Assembly: GCA_035555315.1 (NCBI GenBank) | Contig: DATMGU010000009.1 | Span: forward strand, 1 to 59,202 | Reading direction: 5' to 3' | DNA length: 59,202 nucleotides | Source: DATMGU01 sp035555315 | GTDB lineage: Bacteria > Pseudomonadota > Alphaproteobacteria > ATCC43930 > CGMCC-115725 | Shown: piece after piece, positions 52,669 through 59,202 of the stretch | Position numbering within the stretch: the stretch's first letter is position 1 | How the letters are laid out: every line of letters begins with the position of its first letter | Notes under the pieces: generated by a model | Databases searched by the model: none | The model's input: the letters and a program-made list of their open reading frames with translations, nothing else | Told to the model about the DNA's origin: nothing | Made by a program: the position numbers and the translations under genes

Positions 52669-53078
52669 GCCAGATGGTCCCGGCCGAATGCCAGCGGCAT
52701 CAACGCGCCGAGCGTGGTGCTGTGGCGGATGCCATCGGGATCGGCGAGATGCACCCGGACGTCGGCGCCGGCGAATTCGATCAGCCGCTGCCGGCACCCG
52801 CCGCAGGGAGCGATCAGGGCGGCGCCCCCGGCGACGATGACGATCTCGGCGATCTCGCGGCACCCGGCGGTGACCATCGTGCCGATCGCCGTGGCCTCGG
52901 CGCATTGGCTTTGCGGATAGGCGACATTCTCGACATTGGCGCCGGCATAGATCCGGCCATCGCCGCCCCGGATCGCGGCACCGACCTGGAACGACGAATA
53001 GGGCACATGGGCGTTGGCGCGCGCGGCCAGCGCCGCCGCCAGCAGCTCCGTCACCGATCCATCTCTAGGGCTGGTCAC
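52665..53078 (-). CDS. cdd: Cytidine deaminase
   Basis: This 137-residue zinc enzyme deaminates cytidine and deoxycytidine to uridine forms. It has NVENVAYPQSQCAEATAIG with the catalytic Glu and first Cys ligand, and ALIAPCGGCRQRLIEFAG with the other two Cys ligands. The length fits the homotetrameric type. It is followed by punA with a 4-bp overlap and preceded by a nucleoside ABC permease. Confidence 0.95.
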   Translation of the reverse strand: MTSPRDGSVTELLAAALAARANAHVPYSSFQVGAAIRGGDGRIYAGANVENVAYPQSQCAEATAIGTMVTAGCREIAEIVIVAGGAALIAPCGGCRQRLIEFAGADVRVHLADPDGIRHSTTLGALMPLAFGRDHLA

Positions 53079-53097
53079 GCCTCGCCTCCTCCGCCGA

Positions 53098-54066
53098 TCA
53101 TCGGGATTTCACGAAGGGTATGCCGATCGCCTTCGGTGCCCTGGCGGTGCCACCGACACCGGCCAGCAGGATCACCGTCAAGATATACGGCAGCGCCTGG
53201 ACGAACTGAACCGGAATGACCCCAAGGACCGGCAGAGACACGCCCTGCAGGCGCAATTGCGCGGCGTCGGCGAAGGCGAACAGCAGACAGGCGAGCAGGG
53301 TGGGCGCCGGCCGCCATCGGCCGAAGATCAGCGCCGCCAGCGCCAGGTAGCCGCGCCCGGCCGTCATGTCGCGGGCGAAACCCGCCCCCTGCGCGATCGA
53401 GAGATAGGCGCCGCCGATGCCGGCCAAGGCACCGGTGATGATGATCGCCCGGTAGCGCAACCCAGCGACCGACAGCCCAGCCGCGTCGACCGCGTGCGGG
53501 TTCTCGCCGACCGCGCGCAGCCGCAGGCCGAAGCGCGTGGCGAACAGCAGCCAAGCCGCCGCGGGCACGACGAGAAATGCCAGATAGACGAGCAGGTTCT
53601 GGCCGCTGAGCAACCCGCTATAGATCGGCCCGAATACCGGCACCCCGGCGAGGTCATCGGCAAAGGGCAGCGCCACGGCGCCGAAGCGCTGGGATTCCAC
53701 CAAAGGCGGCGTCTGGCCGCCCTGGTTGAACCAGGCGGTGGCCAGGGTCGGCGTCAGGCCGCTGATCAGGATGTTGAGCGCCATGCCGGAGACCACCTGG
53801 TTGCCGTTGAGCGTGATCGCGGCATAGCCGTGCAGGAGTGCCAGCGCGATCGACGTCAGCATCGCGCCGGCCAACGCCGCCCAGGGCGAGCCGGTCACCG
53901 AGGCGATCGCGGCGGCGGCGAAAGCCGCCCCCAGCAGCTTGCCTTCGAGGCCGATATCGATCACCCCGGCGCGCTCGGAAAAGAGACCGGCGAGCGCCGC
54001 CAGGATCAAGGGAGTTCCCAGCCGGAGGGTCGACGCCGCGACCGAGATGAGGTCGACGGTATCCAT
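53098..54066 (-). CDS. Nucleoside ABC transporter permease, YufQ/NupQ-like
   Basis: This 322-residue permease has about eight to ten hydrophobic segments, with GLFSERAGVIDIGLEGKLLG near the start, RAVGENPHAVDAAGLSVAGL in a cytoplasmic loop and GAYLSIAQGAGFARDM. These are typical of BMP-linked nucleoside importers. It overlaps the other permease by one base and lies 19 bp before cdd. Confidence 0.93.
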   Translation of the reverse strand: MDTVDLISVAASTLRLGTPLILAALAGLFSERAGVIDIGLEGKLLGAAFAAAAIASVTGSPWAALAGAMLTSIALALLHGYAAITLNGNQVVSGMALNILISGLTPTLATAWFNQGGQTPPLVESQRFGAVALPFADDLAGVPVFGPIYSGLLSGQNLLVYLAFLVVPAAAWLLFATRFGLRLRAVGENPHAVDAAGLSVAGLRYRAIIITGALAGIGGAYLSIAQGAGFARDMTAGRGYLALAALIFGRWRPAPTLLACLLFAFADAAQLRLQGVSLPVLGVIPVQFVQALPYILTVILLAGVGGTARAPKAIGIPFVKSR

Positions 54067-55169
54067 CAGGCGGGCTTGGCACCGGTTCGGCCGAACAGCG
54101 CCTCGATCGGCCCCCGGAAGGCGTTTTCAAACGCGCCGCAGAACAGGATCACCAGGCCTTCGACGACCACCACGATCTCGCGGGTGATCTCCGGATGGTC
54201 GAAGGCGAGTTCCGTCCCGCCCTGGTAGAGCGCCCCGAACAGCACCGCCGCCAGCACGATGCCGAGCGGATGGTTGCGCCCCATCAGGGCGACCGCGATG
54301 CCGACGAAGCCATAGCCGTTGGAAAAACCCAGGAACAGCCGGTGATGCACGCCCATCACCTCGTTGACCGCGACCAGCCCGGCGAGCGCGCCGCCCAGCA
54401 TCACCGAGGCCAGGATCACGCGGCTGATCGAGATGCCGGCATAGCGCGCCGCATCGGGACTATGGCCGACGGCGCGGATCTCGTAGCCCCATCTGGTGTG
54501 CCAAACCAACACCCAGAACAGGAGGGCGATCATCAGTGCCAGCAACAGGGAGATGTTGAGCGGGGTCGACGGGAACGGCACGCCAAGGAGGCCCAACAGC
54601 GCGTCCATCGGCGGCAGGAAGGCCGAGGGATCGAACACTCTGGTTTCCGGCGAGCCATTGCCGGGCACCCTCAGCACGTCGACCAGCAGATAGGTCATCA
54701 GGGCGGCGGCGAGGAAATTGAACATGATCGTGGTGATGACCAGATGGCTGCCGCGCCGCGCCTGCAGCCAAGCCGGCACCGCCGCCCAGGCCGCCCCGCA
54801 CAGCATCGCCGCGGCGATCGCCAGCGGCAGGACAAGCCACAGCGAATACCCGCCGAACCCGAGGCAAACCAGCGCCACCCCCAACCCGCCCATGGTCGCC
54901 TGGCCTTCGCCGCCGATGTTGAACAACCCGGCATGGAACGGCAGCGCCACCGCAAGCCCGGTGAGGATGAAATTGGTCGCGTAGTAGAGCGTATAGCCCC
55001 ATGCCTCGGCGCTGCCGACCGCCCCTTCCGCCATGCTGCCCAGCGCGTCCAGCGGATCCGCCCCGATCAGCGCCAGCACCCCCGCCGCCACGACCAGCGA
55101 GGCCAGCAGATTGACCAAGGGGATCAGCGCATATTCCACCGGCGCCGGCAGCGGCCTTCTGGGCGTCAC
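54066..55169 (-). CDS. Nucleoside ABC transporter permease, YufP/NupP-like
   Basis: This 367-residue permease carries PFHAGLFNIGGEGQATMGGL, the cytoplasmic RAVGHSPDAARYAGISISRV loop and GYGFVGIAVALMGRNHPLGI, as in YufP/NupP proteins. It has several hydrophobic segments. It overlaps the ATPase gene by 4 bp and the second permease by 1 bp, which indicates fixed stoichiometry of the complex. Confidence 0.93.
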   Translation of the reverse strand: MTPRRPLPAPVEYALIPLVNLLASLVVAAGVLALIGADPLDALGSMAEGAVGSAEAWGYTLYYATNFILTGLAVALPFHAGLFNIGGEGQATMGGLGVALVCLGFGGYSLWLVLPLAIAAAMLCGAAWAAVPAWLQARRGSHLVITTIMFNFLAAALMTYLLVDVLRVPGNGSPETRVFDPSAFLPPMDALLGLLGVPFPSTPLNISLLLALMIALLFWVLVWHTRWGYEIRAVGHSPDAARYAGISISRVILASVMLGGALAGLVAVNEVMGVHHRLFLGFSNGYGFVGIAVALMGRNHPLGIVLAAVLFGALYQGGTELAFDHPEITREIVVVVEGLVILFCGAFENAFRGPIEALFGRTGAKPA

Positions 55170-56680
55170 GCCGCGACGTCCCGCACGCCGGCCATCAGCA
55201 GCCCCAGCGCCTGTTCGGTCGCGTCGGCGCGCGAGACCTCGCCGACGACGCGGCCATCGACCATCACCAGAATGCGATCGGCGAGCGCCAGGATCTCCTC
55301 AAGCTCGACCGAGACCAGCAAAATGGCGGTGCCTCGGTCGCGCAGCGCGATCAGGCGCCGATGGATGAAATCGATGGCGCCGATATCGACCCCCCTGGTC
55401 GGCTGGCCGACCAGCAGAGCGGCGGGTGCCCGCTCCATCTCCCGCGCGGAGATCAGCTTTTGCTGATTGCCGCCGGAAAACAGCGCCGAGCGCAGGTCCA
55501 CATCCGCCGGGCGCACGTCATAATCGCTCATCCGGCGTCGCGTCTCGTCGCAGATACGGCCGGTGCGCAACAGCGGCCCGGCGGAATAATCCGGATCGTC
55601 CTGATAGCCGAGGATGGCGCTCTCATAGGCGTGGAACGCCCCGATCAGGCCCATCCGCAGGCGATCCTCGGGGATATGGGCAAGCCCCTGCCGCCGCCGG
55701 TCGCGCGGGCCTAGGCCGGACGGCCAAGGCTGGCCGCGCCACATCACCCGGCCGCCGGCGATCGGCAGGGTGCCGGCGAGCGCGGCCAGCAGCTCCGATT
55801 GGCCGTTGCCCGATACGCCGGCGATGCCGACGATCTCGCCGGCCCGGATCGAGAGGGTGAGGTCGTCGACGCGCCGTATCCCGGCGGCATCGGTCACCGA
55901 CAAACCCTCGGTCGCCAGCACGGCAGGCCCCCCGGCGATCTCCCGCTTGCCCGGCAGCGGCGCCAGGGCGCGGCCGACCATCAGCACGGCCAGCGCCTCC
56001 CGCGAGGTATCCGCCGTCGCCACCTCGGCCACCACTCGGCCGGCGCGCATCACCGTCACCCGATCGGTGACCGCCATGATCTCGCGCAGCTTATGGGTGA
56101 TCAGCAGGACCGTCTTGCCCTCGGCGCGCAGCGTGCGCAGGATCTCGAACAGCTGATCGGCCTCGTCCGGCGTCAACACGCCGGTCGGCTCGTCGAGGAC
56201 CAGGGTGTGGGCACCACGATAGAGCGCCTTCAGAATTTCGACCCGCTGGCGCAGCCCGACCGGCAGGTCGCCGACCAGGGCGTCGAGATCGAGTTCCAAG
56301 CCATAGGTCCGAGTCAACGCCGTGACCCGCGCGCGCGCGGTGTCGAGGCCTCGACTCAGGCGCCAGCCGCCCTCGACCCCCAGCACCAGATTCTCCAGCA
56401 CGCTGAAGCTGTCCACCAGCATGAAATGCTGATGGACCATGCCGATGCCGAGCCCGATCGCATCGGCCGATCGCGCGATGGTCACCGTCCGGCCGTCGAT
56501 CAGGATCTCGCCGCCATCCGATGCGGTGAGCCCATACAAGATGCTCATGACGGTCGATTTGCCGGCGCCGTTCTCGCCGATGATGCCGTGGATGGTGCCC
56601 CGGGCGACGTCGAACGAGACGTCGTCATTGGCGAGCACGGGACCAAAGCGCTTGGTGATCCCGCGCAGGGACACCGCCAT
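55166..56680 (-). CDS. Nucleoside ABC transporter ATP-binding protein, YufO/NupO-like
   Basis: This 504-residue protein has two ABC domains: the first with Walker A GENGAGKST and DEPTGVLTPDE, the second with GVSGNGQSELLAALAG and the signature FSGGNQQKLISAREM. That arrangement is typical of BMP-family and sugar importers. The ATG at 56680 (MAVSLRGITKRFG) is preferred; an upstream GTG at 56722 would add 14 residues. It energises the two permeases. Confidence 0.92.
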   Translation of the reverse strand: MAVSLRGITKRFGPVLANDDVSFDVARGTIHGIIGENGAGKSTVMSILYGLTASDGGEILIDGRTVTIARSADAIGLGIGMVHQHFMLVDSFSVLENLVLGVEGGWRLSRGLDTARARVTALTRTYGLELDLDALVGDLPVGLRQRVEILKALYRGAHTLVLDEPTGVLTPDEADQLFEILRTLRAEGKTVLLITHKLREIMAVTDRVTVMRAGRVVAEVATADTSREALAVLMVGRALAPLPGKREIAGGPAVLATEGLSVTDAAGIRRVDDLTLSIRAGEIVGIAGVSGNGQSELLAALAGTLPIAGGRVMWRGQPWPSGLGPRDRRRQGLAHIPEDRLRMGLIGAFHAYESAILGYQDDPDYSAGPLLRTGRICDETRRRMSDYDVRPADVDLRSALFSGGNQQKLISAREMERAPAALLVGQPTRGVDIGAIDFIHRRLIALRDRGTAILLVSVELEEILALADRILVMVDGRVVGEVSRADATEQALGLLMAGVRDVAA

Positions 56681-56733
56681 CGGCGTGGGGATCGAGGGCT
56701 CCGAGGTGGTGCCTCCCACCACCGGCAGGGCGG

Positions 56734-57735
56734 CTATTTCGCCGCCATGCTGTCGGTCACCTTGAGGGTGCCGGCGATGATCGCCGCCCGGGCGGCATCG
56801 ACTTTGGCCTGCATCTCGGGCGTGATCAGGGCACGGTTGTTATCGTCGACCGCGTAGCCGATCGCGTCGTCGGTGAGGCCCAGCACCTGGGTGCCCGGCT
56901 TCCACGTGCCGTCCTGCGCCGATTTCATCGCGCGATAGACCACCAGGTCGACGCGCTTGGTCATCGAGGTCAGCACCGATCCGGGATGCAGATAGTTCTG
57001 GTTGGAATCGACACCGATCGACAGCTTCTTGGCATCCGCCGCGGCCTGCAGCACACCGAGACCGGTCGCACCGGCCGCCGCGTAGATCACATCCGCCCCC
57101 CGGTCGAACTGGCTGCGCGCCAGCTCGGCACCGCGGCTGGGATCGTTCCAAGCCGCCGGGGTCGTTCCGGTCATGGTCTGGAACACCTCGATCTTCGGGT
57201 TGGCGTATTTGGCGCCCTCCTCATAGCCGACCTCGAATTTGCGGATCAGCGGGACATCCATGCCGCCGACGAAGCCGACCTTGCCGGTCTTCGATGCCAT
57301 CGCCGCCAGCATGCCGACCAGGAAGCTGCCCTCATGTTCGCGGAACACGACGGATTGCACGTTGGGCGCGTCGACCACCGCATCGACGATGACGAATTTG
57401 ACATTGGGGAAATTCTTCGCGACCGCGGTCAGGGCGGCCTGATGGCCGAAGCCCACCGCGACGATCAGCGTGGCGCCGCGTCGGGCAAGCGCCGTGAAGG
57501 CCTGCTCCCGCTGACTTTCGTTGGTGACCTCGAAATCGCGATAGGCGATCCCGGTCTCGCGCTTGAACCGCTCCGCCCCTTCATACGAGGCCTGGTTGAA
57601 CGAGCGGTCGAACTTGCCGCCGAAATCGTAGAGCAACCCCGGTGCGACCTGATCGGCCGCCTGGGCCGACCCCATCGGGTTTAGCGACAAGGCCGCGAGC
57701 ATCCCGGCCAGCAGCATGAAAACCCGGTATGGCAT
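56734..57735 (-). CDS. BMP-family nucleoside-binding protein
   Basis: This 333-residue binding protein has a signal peptide (MPYRVFMLLAGMLAALSLNP, cleavage after AQA) and the BMP/PnrA pattern: GLLYDFGGKFDRSFNQASYE, KVGFVGGMDVPLIRKFEVGY, and ADVIYAAAGATGLGVLQAA. No lipobox Cys is seen, so it is probably soluble in the periplasm. It heads the operon that continues through cdd, punA, deoC and deoA, so imported nucleosides are degraded by these enzymes. Confidence 0.94.
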   Translation of the reverse strand: MPYRVFMLLAGMLAALSLNPMGSAQAADQVAPGLLYDFGGKFDRSFNQASYEGAERFKRETGIAYRDFEVTNESQREQAFTALARRGATLIVAVGFGHQAALTAVAKNFPNVKFVIVDAVVDAPNVQSVVFREHEGSFLVGMLAAMASKTGKVGFVGGMDVPLIRKFEVGYEEGAKYANPKIEVFQTMTGTTPAAWNDPSRGAELARSQFDRGADVIYAAAGATGLGVLQAAADAKKLSIGVDSNQNYLHPGSVLTSMTKRVDLVVYRAMKSAQDGTWKPGTQVLGLTDDAIGYAVDDNNRALITPEMQAKVDAARAAIIAGTLKVTDSMAAK

Positions 57736-57800
57736 AATGGTTCTATCCCCCTCATTCGAACATCGTCGCGCAGCACGATATCAGAAGGGTTCTAGAATTG

Positions 57801-57833
57801 GACGGTCCCGCTTGTCCAGCGAGCGGGACCGTC
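57801..57833 (-). terminator. Terminator hairpin after the CHRD gene
   Basis: GACGGTCCCGCT and its perfect 12-bp complement enclose nine bases. It lies 25 bp downstream of the CHRD stop and ahead of the nucleoside operon, so it separates the two. A short T-containing tract follows on the minus strand. Confidence 0.75.
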
Positions 57834-57857
57834 ACTCAAACCATTCTTTTCGGCGGG

Positions 57858-58373
57858 TTAGTTCTTCATCGGCATTTTCATCTTGCCCATGCCGCTCATG
57901 CCCATGCCCTTGGCGGGGACGACCTGGCCACGCAGCTCGCCGCCCTTGTTCGCGTCGGTGTGGATGTTGAAATAATATTTGCCGGCCATCAGGTCGGCCG
58001 CCTGCGCCTCGGTCAGCGTGGCCGAACCGGTCATCGGGTTGAGATAGCCGCTGGCCTTCGGAATCGGCACCGCCACGCCGGCATTGGCGCCGGGTGCGGC
58101 GGGCCCGTGGAAATGCGCCATGATCGGATCGCCGGTCAGGCCGGCATAGGTGACCTTGTAGCGCAGCTCCATCGTGTCGGTATCATAGCTGGCGGTGCCC
58201 TTACCGGTCGCCTTGGCACCGGCGGGCGGGGGAACTTCGTTCTTGCTGCTGAGCGAAATGGTGAACGGCACGATCTTCGCTTCGGCCGCGGTTGCCAGGC
58301 CGAACGTTCCCACGCCGAACGTTCCCAGACCAAGAGCCAGTGCGGTCATCGTAACAAGGACTTGTTTGCGCAT
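57858..58373 (-). CDS. Exported CHRD-domain protein with Met-rich tail
   Basis: This 171-residue protein starts MRKQVLVTMTALALGLGTFG and has a cleavable signal ending ATAAEA. A CHRD domain follows (ISLSSKNEVPPPAGAKATGK, MAHFHGPAAPGANAGVAVPI and YYFNIHTDANKGGELRGQV). The last 18 residues are rich in Met, Lys and Gly (GMGMSGMGKMKMPMKN), which suggests copper or other metal binding. The family's role is unknown. A 15-bp tandem repeat lies in the signal peptide. Confidence 0.88.
   Translation of the reverse strand: MRKQVLVTMTALALGLGTFGVGTFGLATAAEAKIVPFTISLSSKNEVPPPAGAKATGKGTASYDTDTMELRYKVTYAGLTGDPIMAHFHGPAAPGANAGVAVPIPKASGYLNPMTGSATLTEAQAADLMAGKYYFNIHTDANKGGELRGQVVPAKGMGMSGMGKMKMPMKN
58299..58328. 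repeat. 15-bp tandem repeat in the CHRD signal peptide
   Basis: Units at 58299-58313 and 58314-58328 differ at one base, doubling a VGTFG-like block inside the hydrophobic core (LGTFGVGTFG). Confidence 0.88.
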
Positions 58374-58825
58374 GATGCTTCCCTGATGGTTTCGTTTCTG
58401 CCCATGGATCATAACCCGGCTGGATGTCATCCGTGCTGCCCTCCGGGACCAATCCGAACGCCGGCCGGCGTGATCACGGCACCGGCGGCTCGCCGTGCAC
58501 GATAGTACAGCCCGGGACTTCCACCGAGCGGAGCCTGAGGAAACCGATCACTTTTCGGTGATGACCGTGCGCGCCACGGCCGCGTGCCTCCAGGCCGTGC
58601 GAAAATCCGAACGGACTAGCTGGGGCAGGCCGGCGGAGTTGAGGTCCGCTTTACAGCCGAAAGCTTTTGACGGCCTTCGCGCGCCTCTCAGGCCTTGGCA
58701 TCCGGCCCCAACGTCGGGCTCGGCACCGGAAACTGTGATTTACGCTCGGCTCGCGGGGCCGGCTGCTTCGCGCCTATGTGTATCATTCAGGAGCGTTATC
58801 GCAGCGTTGACTGAAGCGTGATACA
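58374..58825. other. Intergenic region without a recognised gene
   Basis: Apart from the CHRD promoter near the left side, I see no credible gene in these 450 bases. A short frame exists on the plus strand but it lacks a good start, codon bias and any family. Near 58545-58562 a small hairpin (ATCAC with GTGAT) is present. Confidence 0.5.
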
Positions 58826-58874
58826 TACGCTCTATGCGTAGCTGGCCTTTAACCACCATACGCATTGAGCGTAT
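58826..58874. promoter_or_regulatory. Operator region of the BrnTA module
   Basis: Two palindromes share a GCGTA half: TACGC-N5-GCGTA (58826-58840) and ATACGC-N5-GCGTAT (58858-58874), followed by another GCGTATG just before the toxin start. This is the expected repeated operator for autoregulation by BrnA. Confidence 0.7.
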
Positions 58875-58882
58875 ATTCGCGT

Positions 58883-59146
58883 ATGAACTTCGATTGGCAT
58901 GATGAGAAGCATGAGTGGACTCTGCGCGAGCGCGGGTTCGGCTTCGATTTCGCGGCGCTCGTCTTCGAGGGACGTATTTTGACCCAGATCGATGACAGAC
59001 AGGACTATGGCGAAATTCGGGTGAAGGCAATCGGCGAAGTCGACGGTGTCGTTCTGGTGGCGATCTACACCGACCGGGAAGATGTCCGGTGGATCATCTC
59101 GGCCCGCAAGGCCAACAAGAAGGAACGCGCATTATGGCTCGCATGA
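58883..59146 (+). CDS. brnT: BrnT-family toxin
   Basis: This 87-residue RNase toxin has the BrnT pattern MNFDWHDEKHEWTLRERGFG, then DFAALVFEGRILTQIDDRQD, YGEIRVKAIGEVDGVVLVAI and IISARKANKKERALW. The ATG at 58883 is the family start; an upstream TTG is possible. BrnT cleaves RNA and is held by BrnA, encoded just downstream with an overlap of 13 bp. Confidence 0.93.
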   Translation: MNFDWHDEKHEWTLRERGFGFDFAALVFEGRILTQIDDRQDYGEIRVKAIGEVDGVVLVAIYTDREDVRWIISARKANKKERALWLA

Positions 59147-59202
59147 CATTGGACGAAATTAAGGCGGCTCGGCCACGGATTGACCGTGCCAAAATCGAAG
59201 CG
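59134..59202 (+). CDS. brnA: BrnA-type antitoxin, N-terminal end only
   Basis: The gene starts at 59134 (or at the ATG at 59143) and leaves the window after 23 codons, MARMTLDEIKAARPRIDRAK then IEA. The position after BrnT and the overlapping start fit BrnA, which neutralises BrnT and represses the operon. The ribbon-helix-helix end is outside the window. Confidence 0.8.
   Translation, partial: MARMTLDEIKAARPRIDRAKIEA

Noticed and set aside
58495..58821. 108-codon plus-strand frame
   Set aside because: Poor codon quality, no SD, no recognised family; treated as intergenic.

Overview
The window is GC-rich, densely packed chromosomal DNA from an alphaproteobacterium. A Rhodospirillales-like lineage is my best guess. 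That rests on the DUF1244 and DUF4170 proteins, an isocitrate lyase facing a ScfR/RamB-type regulator, and the fadA-fadN-fadE gene set. No rRNA, tRNA, CRISPR array or transposase gene was recognised.

Region 1 (1-11217) is catabolic. A minus-strand operon starts at 6308 and runs through a polyamine-type ABC transporter, an imidase/PuuE-like polysaccharide-deacetylase-fold hydrolase, two SDR dehydrogenases and the start of a probable amidase. A divergent MarR gene shares a control region containing two palindromes. Next to it lie a LysR regulator, DUF1028, RidA and a HpaB-type flavin monooxygenase. Together they look like oxidative, then hydrolytic, breakdown of a nitrogen-containing ring compound. 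Region 2 (11322-21250) holds two tiny twin lipoproteins, a GNAT enzyme, DUF4170, aceA with its divergent regulator, a sterol-desaturase-type hydroxylase, a NIF3-insert-like protein with a DMT exporter under a WYL regulator, and an MFS exporter. Region 3 (21247-28444) holds a phosphotransferase whose acyl-CoA dehydrogenase partner is reduced to an N-terminal stub, a beta-lactamase-fold hydrolase, and a Rieske oxygenase / glutamine-synthetase-like / binding-protein operon.

Region 4 (28523-41969) is fatty-acid degradation broken up by toxin-antitoxin genes: VapBC-like, two acyl-CoA ligases, HAD and SnoaL-like proteins, ParDE-like, then a MerR-fadA-fadN-fadE-enoyl-CoA hydratase operon. Region 5 (42101-45676) holds three small envelope proteins, a DinJ/YafQ-like module and a phospholipase-D-family gene frameshifted by a 17-bp tandem duplication.

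Region 6 (45715-49608) is the most unusual part. Between a P-loop kinase and clpP sit an AT-rich orphan AAA+ ATPase and a TacT/DUF1778 module. They are separated by a copy of the clpP 3' end joined to a copy of the kinase 3' end, and a GNAT remnant follows the intact kinase. This looks like two alternative cargo alleles of one insertion hotspot stacked in tandem. Region 7 (49698-57735) is a compact nucleoside uptake and salvage operon: BMP binding protein, ATPase, two permeases, cdd, punA, deoC, deoA. The window ends with a CHRD-domain protein and a BrnT/BrnA module cut by the right edge.

Short (14-18 bp) tandem duplications recur at eight or more places, mostly in frame near gene ends or between genes. 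One of them breaks the phospholipase-D gene.
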